Source: Thioalkalivibrio sp.
Lineage (GTDB): Bacteria > Pseudomonadota > Gammaproteobacteria > Ectothiorhodospirales > Ectothiorhodospiraceae
Direction: 5' to 3'
Length of the DNA: 8,732 nucleotides
NCBI GenBank assembly: GCA_003563455.1
Contig: PWRV01000330.1
Coordinates: 1-8,732 of the forward strand
Below are positions 1 to 6,759 of the stretch, one piece after another (positions within the stretch are counted from its first letter, which is position 1; each line of letters starts with the position of its first letter). The position numbers and the translations under genes were made by a program. The notes below the pieces were generated by a model. That model was not told where the DNA came from. It searched no databases and saw only the letters and a list, made by a program, of their open reading frames with translations.

Positions 1-636
1 AGGCATCAACCACGGGGCCTCCTGGCGCCGGCGCTCCTCGTACGCCCGTATTTCATGCGCATGCTGAAGCGTCAGCGCGATGTCGTCCAGACCCTCGAGC
101 AGTCGGCGGCGACGATCGCCGTCGATCTCGAAGTGGAACGTGGGTCCGCCCGGCACCCGCACCGCCTGCGCCTGCAGATCGACCTCGATCTCGAGGCCCG
201 GGTCGGCGTGCACCCGCTGGAACAACTCGTCGACTTCCGGCTCTTCAAGAACAACAGGAAGAAGGCCATTCTTGAAGCTGTTACTGAAGAAGATGTCGGC
301 AAAGGACGGCGCAATCACTGCCCGGAAACCGAAGTCGCCGAGCGCCCAAACCGCGTGCTCGCGGGAGGAGCCGCAGCCAAAGTTCTTGCGGGCGAGCAGG
401 ATGGTTGCCCGATCGAACGGTGGCCGGTTCAGCACGAATTCCGGGTTCGGGCGACGTCCGGTATTGTCCGCGTCGGGCTGGCCGGGATCGAGGTAGCGCC
501 AGTCGTCAAAGGCGTTCGGGCCGAACCCGGTCCGCTTGATCGACTTCAGGTATTGCTTGGGGATGATCGCGTCGGTATCGACATTGGCGCGGTCGAGCGG
601 GGCCGCAATGCCCCGGTGCACGGTGAATGCCTGCAT
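1..636 (-). CDS. leuD: 3-isopropylmalate dehydratase small subunit (LeuD), 3' end cut by the window edge
   Basis: Small subunit of isopropylmalate isomerase. With LeuC it converts 2-isopropylmalate to 3-isopropylmalate in cytoplasmic leucine synthesis. The minus-strand frame is open for 212 codons from ATG 636 to the edge, with no stop seen. It starts MQAFTVHRGIAAPLDRANVD and continues with TDAIIPKQYL, the typical LeuD opening. The swivel-domain signature GCGSSREH lies at residues 87-94, followed by the SFADIFFSNSFKNGLLP segment near 111-127. The last visible residues (about 190-212, LQHAHEIRAYEERR and on to PWLMP) match the usual LeuD C-terminus, and family members are about 200-216 aa, so only a few codons are probably missing. 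The start lies 3 bp after the leuC stop, which indicates translational coupling in one transcript. leuB would be expected further left, outside the window. Confidence 0.96.
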   Translation of the reverse strand, partial: MQAFTVHRGIAAPLDRANVDTDAIIPKQYLKSIKRTGFGPNAFDDWRYLDPGQPDADNTGRRPNPEFVLNRPPFDRATILLARKNFGCGSSREHAVWALGDFGFRAVIAPSFADIFFSNSFKNGLLPVVLEEPEVDELFQRVHADPGLEIEVDLQAQAVRVPGGPTFHFEIDGDRRRRLLEGLDDIALTLQHAHEIRAYEERRRQEAPWLMP

Positions 637-639
637 CGT

Positions 640-2049
640 TCAGCCCTCGAGTTGGCCGGGTTCCACGAAGTGCCCGGCCACCGCAGCGGCGGCCGCGAGC
701 GCCGGGCTGACCAGGTGGGTGCGCCCGCCCTGCCCCTGCCGGCCCTCGAAATTGCGGTTCGAGGTCGAGGCACAGCGTTCCCCCGGTTCCAGCCGGTCGG
801 CGTTCATTGCCAGGCACATCGAACAGCCCGGATCGCGCCATTCGAAACCGGCGTCGAGGAAGATCCTGTCCAGCCCCTCGGCCTCGGCCTGCTGCTTCAC
901 CAGTCCCGAGCCGGGCACCACCATCGCGAGCTTGACGTTTTCCGCCTTGCGCCGCCCGCGCACCACAGCCGCCGCCTCGCGCAGGTCCTCGATGCGCGAG
1001 TTGGTGCAGGAGCCGATGAAGACCTTGTCCGGCCGGATCGCCGCGATGGGCGTTCCCGCCTCGAGGCCCATGTAGGTCAGCGCCCTGCGCATGCCTTCGG
1101 CGCGCACCGGATCCTGCTCCCGATCCGGGTCCGGCACTTGGCCCGAAACCGCGACCACCATCTCGGGCGAGGTGCCCCAGCTGACCTGCGGCTCGATCGC
1201 CGCCGCGTCGAGCTCCACCACGCGGTCGAAGCGCGCATCGGGATCGCTGACCAGCTCCCGCCAGGCCGCCGCGGCCTGCTCGAAGAGCTCCCCGGTCGGC
1301 GCCTGCGGGCGGCCCCGCACATACTCGATGGTCTTCTCGTCCACCGCCACCATTCCCGCGCGCGCACCGGCCTCGATGGCCATGTTGCAGACGGTCATCC
1401 GGCCCTCGATCGACAGGCTGCGAATCGCGGAACCGCCAAATTCGATCGCGTAACCCGTGCCGCCGGCAGTACCGATTGTGCCGATTGTCGCGAGTACAAC
1501 GTCCTTGGCCGTCACCCCCGGACGCAGTTCGCCTTCGATCCGCACCAGCATGCTCTTCGAGCGGCTCTGCCACAGGCACTGGGTCGCCAGCACGTGCTCC
1601 ACTTCGGAGGTGCCGATCCCGAAGGCCAGCGCACCGAGTGCGCCGTGGGTCGAGGTGTGGGAGTCGCCGCAGACGACCGTCATCCCCGGCAGCGTCGCGC
1701 CCTGCTCCGGTCCGATCACGTGCACGATTCCCTGGCGCAGATCACGCATCGGGAAGAACCGGAGTCCGTATTCCGACACGTTGTGCTCCAGTGTCTCGAC
1801 CTGAATCCGCGAGACCGGGTCGGCGATACCCTGGTCGCGGTGATCCGTCGGCACATTGTGATCCGGGACCGCGAGCACCGAGTCCCCGCGCCACGGCTTG
1901 CGCCCGGCGAGGCGCAGCCCCTCGAAGGCCTGGGGCGAAGTGACCTCGTGCACGAGATGACGGTCGATGTAGAGCAGCGTGGTTCCGTCCGGTTCCTCGT
2001 GGACGACGTGTGCCCGCCACAATTTGTCGTAAAGCGTCTGACCGGACAT
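640..2049 (-). CDS. leuC: 3-isopropylmalate dehydratase large subunit (LeuC)
   Basis: Large, iron-sulfur-bearing subunit of isopropylmalate isomerase (aconitase superfamily), 469 aa, the normal length for the bacterial LeuC type that works with a separate LeuD. The N-terminus MSGQTLYDKLWRAHVV is classic. Early motifs include DHNVPTDHRD (63-72) and GDSHTSTHGALGA (128-140). The three [4Fe-4S] ligand cysteines are visible as C348 (in FIGSCTNSRIEDLREAA), C409 and C412 (in DPGCSMCLAMN). The C-terminal RNFEGRQG segment is also present; it is followed by GQGGRTHLVSPA. ATG 2049 is chosen because AGGAGG precedes it by 4 nt and the conserved N-terminus begins there. leuD follows after 3 bp; leuA lies 173 bp upstream in the same orientation. 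No key residue appears to be lost. Confidence 0.98.
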   Translation of the reverse strand: MSGQTLYDKLWRAHVVHEEPDGTTLLYIDRHLVHEVTSPQAFEGLRLAGRKPWRGDSVLAVPDHNVPTDHRDQGIADPVSRIQVETLEHNVSEYGLRFFPMRDLRQGIVHVIGPEQGATLPGMTVVCGDSHTSTHGALGALAFGIGTSEVEHVLATQCLWQSRSKSMLVRIEGELRPGVTAKDVVLATIGTIGTAGGTGYAIEFGGSAIRSLSIEGRMTVCNMAIEAGARAGMVAVDEKTIEYVRGRPQAPTGELFEQAAAAWRELVSDPDARFDRVVELDAAAIEPQVSWGTSPEMVVAVSGQVPDPDREQDPVRAEGMRRALTYMGLEAGTPIAAIRPDKVFIGSCTNSRIEDLREAAAVVRGRRKAENVKLAMVVPGSGLVKQQAEAEGLDRIFLDAGFEWRDPGCSMCLAMNADRLEPGERCASTSNRNFEGRQGQGGRTHLVSPALAAAAAVAGHFVEPGQLEG

Positions 2050-2053
2050 GGTT

Positions 2054-2059
2054 CCTCCT
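2054..2059 (-). promoter_or_regulatory. leuC ribosome binding site
   Basis: A perfect AGGAGG on the minus strand lies 4 nt before ATG 2049. It supports that start and predicts strong independent initiation at leuC, despite the gap from leuA. Confidence 0.8.
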
Positions 2060-2081
2060 GCTAGGACCGCAAACGGGCCGC

Positions 2082-2087
2082 ATCATA
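2082..2087 (-). promoter_or_regulatory. Candidate -10 box of a leuCD promoter
   Basis: TATGAT (5 of 6 matches to the sigma-70 -10 consensus) on the minus strand lies in the otherwise very GC-rich leuA-leuC gap. It would start transcription about 25 nt before the leuC ATG. No good -35 hexamer is found 16-18 bp upstream, so an activator or read-through from leuA remains possible. This is a guess from one hexamer. A 6-bp stem (CGCGGC/GCCGCG, 2095-2112) lies just upstream of it in the minus-strand sense. Confidence 0.25.
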
Positions 2088-2142
2088 CCGCGTCCGCGGC
2101 CGGGGAGCCGCGAATGCATGCAACGAAAAGGACGGGGTCGCT

Positions 2143-2182
2143 GCTGCGCGTGGGAACGGCTTCCAGCGGCGATGCGCGCAGC
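2143..2182 (-). other. Stem structure in the leuA-leuC gap
   Basis: Perfect 8-bp arms GCTGCGCG (2143-2150) and CGCGCAGC (2175-2182) enclose 24 nt, which contain a smaller GGAA-CGGC-TTCC hairpin (2153-2164). On the minus-strand transcript this begins 40 nt after the leuA stop codon. No U-tract follows, so it is not a standard intrinsic terminator. It could be a 3'-end stabiliser, a processing signal or chance pairing in GC-rich DNA. The rest of the 173-bp gap shows no gene. Confidence 0.3.
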
Positions 2183-2222
2183 CAGGCCCCGCACGATCAC
2201 CGCCGGAAACCGGTCCCGCGGG

Positions 2223-3932
2223 TCATGAGACGTTGACCGCAGCCGCGGGGCCAGCATCCGGCTCGCCGGCGACGACGCCACTGCGGGCGACGGCGGTCAG
2301 CACGGCCTGCACTGCCGCACCCGCACTGTCCTCGGCGATCGCAACCCCCGCGATGCGGCGACCGTTGACCGTCAGCGCCACTGCCGCCAGCGCGCGGGAA
2401 CCGGTGCTGTGCTCCAGCGCGTGTTCGTCAAACTCGACAACCTCGGCGGAAAACCCGTAGCGGCGCTCCAGCGCTGCGATCAGCGCCGACACCACGCCAT
2501 CGCCGCGTTCGGTCAGTCGCTGGACCACACCGTCCCGAGCGAGCTGCACATCGATCTCCACCTGCGAACCCTGACGATTCAGCCGGTAGCCGCTCAGCTG
2601 CCAGCCGTCGGGCGTATCCAGGTACATGCGCTCGAACAGGCTTCCGACGGTCCGCGAGTTCACCTCTGCGCCGGAGGCCTCGGCTTCCGTCTGTACCGCC
2701 CGCGCAAACTCCACCGCCAGCCAACGCGGCAGCGTGATGCCGTGATCGCGCTCCAGCACGTGAGCAACGCCGCCCTTGCCTGACTGACTGTTGATCCGGA
2801 CCACCGCCTCGTACCGCCGGCCGAGATCCCGCGGATCGATCGGCAGGTACGGCACTTGCCATGGGCCGCCGTGCCGCTTCTGGTGGTCCATGCCCTTGCG
2901 AATCGCATCCTGGTGACTGCCTGAAAAGGCCGTGTAGACCAGTTCCCCGGCCCACGGGTGACGCGGATGAACAGGCAGCGCGGTGCACTCCGTGTAGATC
3001 CTTTCGATCCCCTCCATGTTCGAGAGATCGATCGCTGGATCAATGCCCTGTGAGTACAAGTTCATCGCGACTGTAACAAGATCCATGTTGCCGGTGCGTT
3101 CGCCGTTGCCGAACAGGGTACCCTCCAGCCGGTCAGCCCCTGCCAGCAGGCCAAGCTCGGCGGCGGCGACGCCGGTGCCCCGATCGTTGTGCGTGTGCAG
3201 TGAAAGCACAAAGTGCTCGCGCATCGCGACATGGTCACAGAACGATTCGATCTGGTCCGCGAACACGTTCGGCATGGTGATCTCCACCGTTGCCGGCAGG
3301 TTGATGATCACGCGCTGACCGAGATCCGGCCGCCAGATCGCATTCACCGCGTCGACGACCGCAACAGCGTAGTCGGGCTCGGTCGCCGAGTAGCTCTCGG
3401 GCGAGTACTGGAAGGTCCATTCGGTCTCCGGGTAGTCGCGGGCGATGTCCCGCACCCAGCGCGCGCCACGCTCCGCGATCGCCCGCACACCGTCCCGGTC
3501 GAGCCCGAAGACCTGCTCGCGCTGGGCCGGGCTGGTGGAGTTGTAAACATGCACGATGGCACGCTGAACGCCTTCCAGGGCCTCGAAGGTACGCCGGATC
3601 AGGTCCTCGCGGGCCTGGGTCAGTACCTGGATGGTCACGTGATCCGGTATGCGCCCCTCGTCGATCAGACGCCGCGTGAACTCGAAGTCCGGTTGCGACG
3701 CGGACGGAAAGCCGACCTCGATCTCGGTCAGGCCGATCCCGACCAGCAGATCGAAGAAACGCAGCTTCTGCTCAACGGACATCGGCCGCTCGAGCGCCTG
3801 GTTGCCATCGCGCAGATCCACACTGGCAAACAGGGGCGCTTGCTCCACGCGGCGATCGGGCCAGCGACGATCGGGCTTCGCGATCGCCGGGGCGGGTGCA
3901 TACTTCCGGTGATTGAACTGAACGGGGCGCAT
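2223..3932 (-). CDS. leuA: 2-isopropylmalate synthase, LeuA2 type
   Basis: First committed step of leucine synthesis: condenses acetyl-CoA with 2-oxoisovalerate in the cytoplasm. 569 aa, fitting the proteobacterial LeuA2 class (about 555-570 aa) and longer than the E. coli type (523 aa). The N-terminal extension NHRKYAPAPAIAKPDRRWPD leads into the TIM barrel with LRDGNQ at 40-45 (metal-binding D42), the HTHND metal site at 246-250 and GNGERTGN at 275-282. The linker follows, then a C-terminal regulatory domain at about 440-550, where leucine feedback would act. The frame stays open far upstream, but ATG 3932 is chosen because the family N-terminus begins there and AGAGGA lies 5 nt before it; the extra frame is antisense to the Lrp-type gene. 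leuC follows in the same direction. Divergent to the Lrp-family regulator, which may control it. Confidence 0.96.
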   Translation of the reverse strand: MRPVQFNHRKYAPAPAIAKPDRRWPDRRVEQAPLFASVDLRDGNQALERPMSVEQKLRFFDLLVGIGLTEIEVGFPSASQPDFEFTRRLIDEGRIPDHVTIQVLTQAREDLIRRTFEALEGVQRAIVHVYNSTSPAQREQVFGLDRDGVRAIAERGARWVRDIARDYPETEWTFQYSPESYSATEPDYAVAVVDAVNAIWRPDLGQRVIINLPATVEITMPNVFADQIESFCDHVAMREHFVLSLHTHNDRGTGVAAAELGLLAGADRLEGTLFGNGERTGNMDLVTVAMNLYSQGIDPAIDLSNMEGIERIYTECTALPVHPRHPWAGELVYTAFSGSHQDAIRKGMDHQKRHGGPWQVPYLPIDPRDLGRRYEAVVRINSQSGKGGVAHVLERDHGITLPRWLAVEFARAVQTEAEASGAEVNSRTVGSLFERMYLDTPDGWQLSGYRLNRQGSQVEIDVQLARDGVVQRLTERGDGVVSALIAALERRYGFSAEVVEFDEHALEHSTGSRALAAVALTVNGRRIAGVAIAEDSAGAAVQAVLTAVARSGVVAGEPDAGPAAAVNVS

Positions 3933-3937
3933 GGTAT

Positions 3938-3943
3938 TCCTCT
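3938..3943 (-). promoter_or_regulatory. leuA ribosome binding site
   Basis: AGAGGA on the minus strand, 5 nt before ATG 3932. It decides the leuA start against the longer open frame that continues upstream without a stop. Confidence 0.65.
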
Positions 3944-4085
3944 TGATCCGTTGTCCGGAGGGCGTCCGAGATCCCGGTGCGCCGGCAGGCGACCGGGACG
4001 CGAACGCCGCGTCACGCAATGGCACCATGATATTCGGATGGAAGCGCAATTGTTCGTCTTTTTTGGCCTCTATTCGAAATAGCCG

Positions 4086-4098
4086 GCAATATAATTGC
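4086..4098. promoter_or_regulatory. Palindrome overlapping a -10 box in the leuA/lrp-like divergent promoter region
   Basis: The 195-bp region between leuA and the Lrp-type gene is AT-rich at 4020-4125. A perfect palindrome GCAAT-ATA-ATTGC spans 4086-4098 and contains a consensus TATAAT (4090-4095), placed to serve the Lrp-type gene about 33 bp downstream. The -35 is weak: TTGGCC at 4063-4068 is 21 bp away. A second related site, CAATTG inside GCGCAATTGTTCG, is centred at 4049.5, that is 42.5 bp or about four helical turns away, with TTCGAA (4073-4078) between them. Lrp-family proteins typically bind several short, AT-centred palindromes in helical phase, so autoregulation plus leuA control is a reasonable inference. 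No clear minus-strand promoter hexamers for leuA, leader peptide or attenuator were found. Confidence 0.4.
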
Positions 4099-4127
4099 TC
4101 CGATAACGCCATTTGGGAAATATGCTG

Positions 4128-4631
4128 ATGTCTGCCTCGGGTACAAACAAACCGCACGCCCTCGATCGCACCGACCGGCGCATCCTCGAGACGCTGCAGG
4201 AGAACGCCGGGCTCTCGAACCAGGAACTCGCGGATCGCGTCGGGCTGAGTCCCTCCCCCTGCCTGCGCCGGGTGCGGGCACTGGAGGAGGCGGGCATCAT
4301 CGTTGGACGTTACGCGCTGCTCGACCGCAAGCTGCTCGGGCTCGAGATCACCGCGCTGATCCACATCGGCATGGACCGTCACACGCCCGAGCGCTTTGCC
4401 GCCTTCGAGGAGGCAGTCTCCGGTTATCCCGAGGTCCAGCACTGCTTCCTGATCACCGGGCAGGCCGCGGACTACCTGCTGCAGGTCGTGGTCCCGGACA
4501 TGGACGCCTACCAGAACTTCCTGCTGCGCCGGATCACCCGGCTCGAGGGCGTCAGCAGCGTGCACTCAAGCTTCGTGCTCCGCCGGGTGATCGACCGCAC
4601 GGCCCTGCCACTGGGTTATTTGCGGCCGTGA
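4128..4631 (+). CDS. Lrp/AsnC-family transcriptional regulator
   Basis: Amino-acid-responsive DNA-binding regulator, 167 aa from ATG 4128 (E. coli Lrp is 164 aa). The N-terminal winged helix-turn-helix covers about residues 11-60: LDRTDRRILETLQENAGLSN leads into the recognition part VGLSPSPCLRRVRALEEAGI, nearly identical in pattern to Lrp. The C-terminal RAM ligand-binding domain (about 70-152) keeps the GxxxDYLL turn (GQAADYLLQV, 111-120) and VVPDMDAYQNFLL. Starts at TTG 4113 and ATG 4122 are also in frame; 4128 is preferred because GGGAA at 4115-4119 sits 8 nt before it. Divergent from leuA, so control of leucine synthesis and of itself is likely but inferred. Its 3' end faces the amidotransferase gene across 250 bp of repeats. 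Whether it is true Lrp or a paralogue cannot be told here. Confidence 0.93.
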   Translation: MSASGTNKPHALDRTDRRILETLQENAGLSNQELADRVGLSPSPCLRRVRALEEAGIIVGRYALLDRKLLGLEITALIHIGMDRHTPERFAAFEEAVSGYPEVQHCFLITGQAADYLLQVVVPDMDAYQNFLLRRITRLEGVSSVHSSFVLRRVIDRTALPLGYLRP

Positions 4632-4648
4632 TCCCTCGTGCCCGGGGC

Positions 4649-4675
4649 CGTCGCGGCCAGAGGCCGCTCCCACAA
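4649..4675 (-). repeat. REP-like hairpin with GTGG head
   Basis: On the minus strand this reads TTGTGGGA, then GCGGCC-TCT-GGCCGC (plus-strand arms 4653-4658 and 4662-4667), then GACGG. A GTGG tetranucleotide followed by a short GC-rich imperfect or perfect hairpin is the layout of REP elements moved by RAYT (TnpA-REP) transposases in gammaproteobacteria, and the wording closely matches REPs I recall from that group. It lies 18 bp after the stop of the Lrp-type gene and may also serve as its 3' stem. No RAYT gene is in the window. Confidence 0.6.
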
Positions 4676-4727
4676 GGGGCCGCGAGATGGAGGCGCACGC
4701 AGCAAGCAGACATGCACCCACGCCTGA

Positions 4728-4839
4728 GCACCGGGGTCGGGGGGCCGTGCGTGCGGGTGTCGGCGGCATGAATGCCGCCGTCAAGCCTACAGGGACGTAT
4801 TCACGGCGTCCCGCACGCACGGCCCCCCGACCCCGGTGC
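4728..4839. repeat. 112-bp intergenic element with perfect 30-bp terminal inverted repeats
   Basis: The arms 4728-4757 and 4810-4839 are perfect reverse complements over 30 bp; they contain a run of six G (or C) and the repeat GTGCGTGCGGG. The 52-nt interior holds a second perfect hairpin, CGGCGGCAT-GA-ATGCCGCCG (4761-4780), and on the minus strand the string GCCGTGAATACGTCCCTG. The interior resembles an intergenic repeat I recall from several high-GC gammaproteobacteria, so it is probably a dispersed non-coding element. It sits between convergent genes and would fold strongly on either transcript, so it could block read-through in both directions. No U-tract is present. The rest of 4632-4881 shows no gene. 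Confidence 0.7.
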
Positions 4840-4881
4840 AGCCCCGAACGCCGGCGCCCCCCGGACCCGCAAGACCCGCGT

Positions 4882-6669
4882 CTACACCCCATCGACATGC
4901 GTTTGCAGCCAGAATTCGAGCAGGGCCAGGTGCCAGAGCTTCGAGCCCTGGATGCGGGTGAAATGCGCGTCGGGCTCTGCCAGCAGCTTCCGGACATACT
5001 CGGGTCGGTAGATGCCGCGCTCGTGCGCCGCGCGGGAACCGAGGATGTCGCGCATGAAATCGAGGAACTCGCCGCGCACATACTTCAGCGCCGGCACCGG
5101 AAAGTAGCCCTTCGGCCGATCGAGAACCGTGTCCGGCAGGCGTCCCCGCCCGATCTGCTTCAGCACCTTCTTCCCGCCATCACCGAGCTTCAGGTGCGGC
5201 GGCATCGACGCCGCGATCTCGACCAGTTCGTGGTCGAGGAACGGGACCCGTGCCTCGAGTCCGAAGGCCATGGTCATGTTGTCGACTCGCTTTACCGGGT
5301 CGTCGACGATCAGGGTGGTCACGTCGAGCGCGAGCGCCGCATCGATAAAACTGTCGGCCCGATCGGTCTCGAGGGCCGCCAGCTCGGCATGCAGCCAGTC
5401 GCCCGTAACGTCGTCGGCCGGCGGACGGACCAGCAATTCCCGCATCTCCGGGTCGTCGCGGTCAAAATAGTGGCGGCGGAAGCGGTCGGCCCAGCCACCC
5501 TCGCGATCCTCCGCCATCCGCGGGTACCAGAAATACCCCCCAAACACCTCGTCGGCACCCTGCCCCGACTGCACCACCTTCACATGCCGGGACACCTGTT
5601 CGGACAAAAGGTAAAACGCCACCGCATCCTGGCCGAACATCGGTTCGGCCATGGCCCCGACAGCCTCGGGCAGTCGGCGCAGCACCTCGCTGTTGGGGAT
5701 CAGCGCCCGCTGGTGATCCGTCCCGTAGCGCTCCGCAACCGGGTCCGAGTACTCGAATTCCGAGCCCTTTTCCTCGGGCTGGTCCTCGAAACCGATGGTG
5801 AAGGTGCGCAGATCGCCGGCGCCTTCCTCCACTGCCAGCGCCACCAGCAGGCTGGAGTCCAGACCGCCCGAAAGCAGCACACCCACCGGCACGTCCGCGA
5901 CCTCCAGCCGCCGCCGCACCGCACGGCGCAGCCCGGCCTCGATCCGTTCCCGCCATTCGTCGTCGTCGAGCGGTTCATCGGGCCGCCGCGCACAGAGCCG
6001 CCAGTAGCATTCCTCGTGCTCGTGTCCGTCAGCCTCGATCAGAACGTAGTGCCCGGGCCGAAGCTTGCGGATCCCTTGCAGGACCGTACGCGGCGCCGGG
6101 ACCACCGCATGCAGGGAAAACAGCAGGTGCAGCGATTCGGCGTCCAGCCGGGTATCCACGCCGCCGCTGGCCAGCAGGGCCTGCGAGTTCGACGCGAAGC
6201 GGATCCCGTGCGCGAACGGGGCGAGATAGAGCGGCTTGATCCCCATGCGGTCCCGCGCCAGCAGAAGCCGCTGCGAGCGCGAGTCGTACAGAGCGAACGC
6301 GAACATCCCGTGCAGCCGCTCGACCACGCCGGCTCCCCACTCTGCGTATCCACGCAGGATCACCTCGGTGTCGCCGGTGGAGAAGAATCGGTGACCGCGC
6401 CTCTCGAGGTCGGCGCGGAGCGCGCGGAAGTTGTAGATCGCGCCGTTGAAGACCAGGGCCAGCCCGGTCTCGGGATCGAACATCGGCTGGTGCGCGCGCT
6501 GGGACAGGTCCAGGATTGCCAGGCGCCGGTGGCCAAGCGCCACGCGGCCGGAGCCCCACACGCCGTCCGAATCGGGTCCGCGGCGAGCCAGCGCCGGCAG
6601 CATCCGCGCCACGGCATCGACGTCCGCGCGTCGGTCTCCCCAGACGAATTCCCCCGCAATTCCGCACAT
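4882..6669 (-). CDS. asnO: Asparagine-synthase-family amidotransferase, NAGGN type (N-acetylglutaminylglutamine amidotransferase)
   Basis: A class II glutamine amidotransferase fused to an ATP-dependent synthase domain, 595 aa. It probably amidates N-acetylglutaminylglutamine to the compatible solute NAGGN. The glutaminase part (about 2-200) has nucleophile C2 in MCGIAGEF, GHRRLAILDL (46-55), FNGAIYN (74-80) and GDTEV (99-103). The synthase part has the pyrophosphate loop SGGLDSS (267-273) and GQGADEVFGGY (369-379). Segments such as VVPAPRTVLQGIRKLRPGHY, VDDPVKRVDNMTMAFGLEAR and RPKGYFPVPALK fit the NAGGN branch (TIGR03104-like) better than housekeeping AsnB; this is judged from memory of the family. 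ATG 6669 is fixed by C2 and by GGGGAG 6 nt upstream. The usual partners, the NAGGN synthetase and the M42 peptidase, are not adjacent. A LysR gene lies 90 bp upstream. Plain asparagine synthase is the alternative. Confidence 0.88.
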   Translation of the reverse strand: MCGIAGEFVWGDRRADVDAVARMLPALARRGPDSDGVWGSGRVALGHRRLAILDLSQRAHQPMFDPETGLALVFNGAIYNFRALRADLERRGHRFFSTGDTEVILRGYAEWGAGVVERLHGMFAFALYDSRSQRLLLARDRMGIKPLYLAPFAHGIRFASNSQALLASGGVDTRLDAESLHLLFSLHAVVPAPRTVLQGIRKLRPGHYVLIEADGHEHEECYWRLCARRPDEPLDDDEWRERIEAGLRRAVRRRLEVADVPVGVLLSGGLDSSLLVALAVEEGAGDLRTFTIGFEDQPEEKGSEFEYSDPVAERYGTDHQRALIPNSEVLRRLPEAVGAMAEPMFGQDAVAFYLLSEQVSRHVKVVQSGQGADEVFGGYFWYPRMAEDREGGWADRFRRHYFDRDDPEMRELLVRPPADDVTGDWLHAELAALETDRADSFIDAALALDVTTLIVDDPVKRVDNMTMAFGLEARVPFLDHELVEIAASMPPHLKLGDGGKKVLKQIGRGRLPDTVLDRPKGYFPVPALKYVRGEFLDFMRDILGSRAAHERGIYRPEYVRKLLAEPDAHFTRIQGSKLWHLALLEFWLQTHVDGV

Positions 6670-6675
6670 GCCCGA

Positions 6676-6681
6676 CTCCCC
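6676..6681 (-). promoter_or_regulatory. Ribosome binding site of the amidotransferase gene
   Basis: GGGGAG on the minus strand, 6 nt before ATG 6669. The start is independently fixed by the need for cysteine at position 2. No convincing sigma-70 promoter was found in the 90-bp gap; TTACACT near 6690 is only a weak -10 candidate. Confidence 0.6.
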
Positions 6682-6729
6682 GGAAGCGTTTCCGGCCAGT
6701 GTAACGGGTCGTGGGCAACCTGTGGGTCA

Positions 6730-6755
6730 GGCGGTCGAGCGGGTGCTCAACCGCC
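6730..6755 (-). terminator. Strong hairpin between the LysR gene and the amidotransferase gene
   Basis: Arms 6730-6740 and 6745-6755 pair over 11 bp with one G-U pair and a 4-nt loop. The minus-strand transcript reads GGCGGTTGAGC, ACCC, GCTCGACCGCC. It starts 4 nt after the LysR stop codon. There is no U-run after it, so it may be a weak or factor-assisted terminator, or an mRNA-stabilising stem that uncouples expression of the two genes. Confidence 0.45.
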
Positions 6756-6759
6756 GTGA

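Noticed and set aside
506..1579. 357-codon minus-strand frame overlapping leuC and leuD
   Set aside because: Out of frame with the recognised LeuC protein, Gly/Arg/Ala-rich, with no domain; a frame shadow.
55..2064. 669-codon plus-strand open frame
   Set aside because: It is antisense to leuD and leuC, whose products are unmistakable. Its translation is rich in Arg, His and Gly without any recognisable domain, typical of a mirror frame in GC-rich DNA.
3933..4112. Leucine leader peptide or attenuator before leuA
   Set aside because: No short ORF with clustered Leu codons and no hairpin plus U-tract on the minus strand was found.
4113..4127. TTG or earlier ATG start for the Lrp-type gene
   Set aside because: In frame, but the GGGAA at 4115-4119 would overlap or crowd these starts. 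It suits ATG 4128 best, and family proteins start at a similar distance from the helix-turn-helix. Not fully excluded.
3933..4565. N-terminal extension of leuA by 211 codons
   Set aside because: The frame is open but antisense to the Lrp-type gene. The LeuA2 family begins at the ATG at 3932, which has its own ribosome binding site.
4772..5011. Small plus-strand ORFs reading out of the inverted-repeat element
   Set aside because: Their translations come from the repeat interior and the antisense of the amidotransferase gene. There is no ribosome binding site or family support.
4687..6759. 690-codon plus-strand open frame
   Set aside because: It lies opposite the amidotransferase gene and begins inside the inverted-repeat region. 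No domain is visible in the translation.
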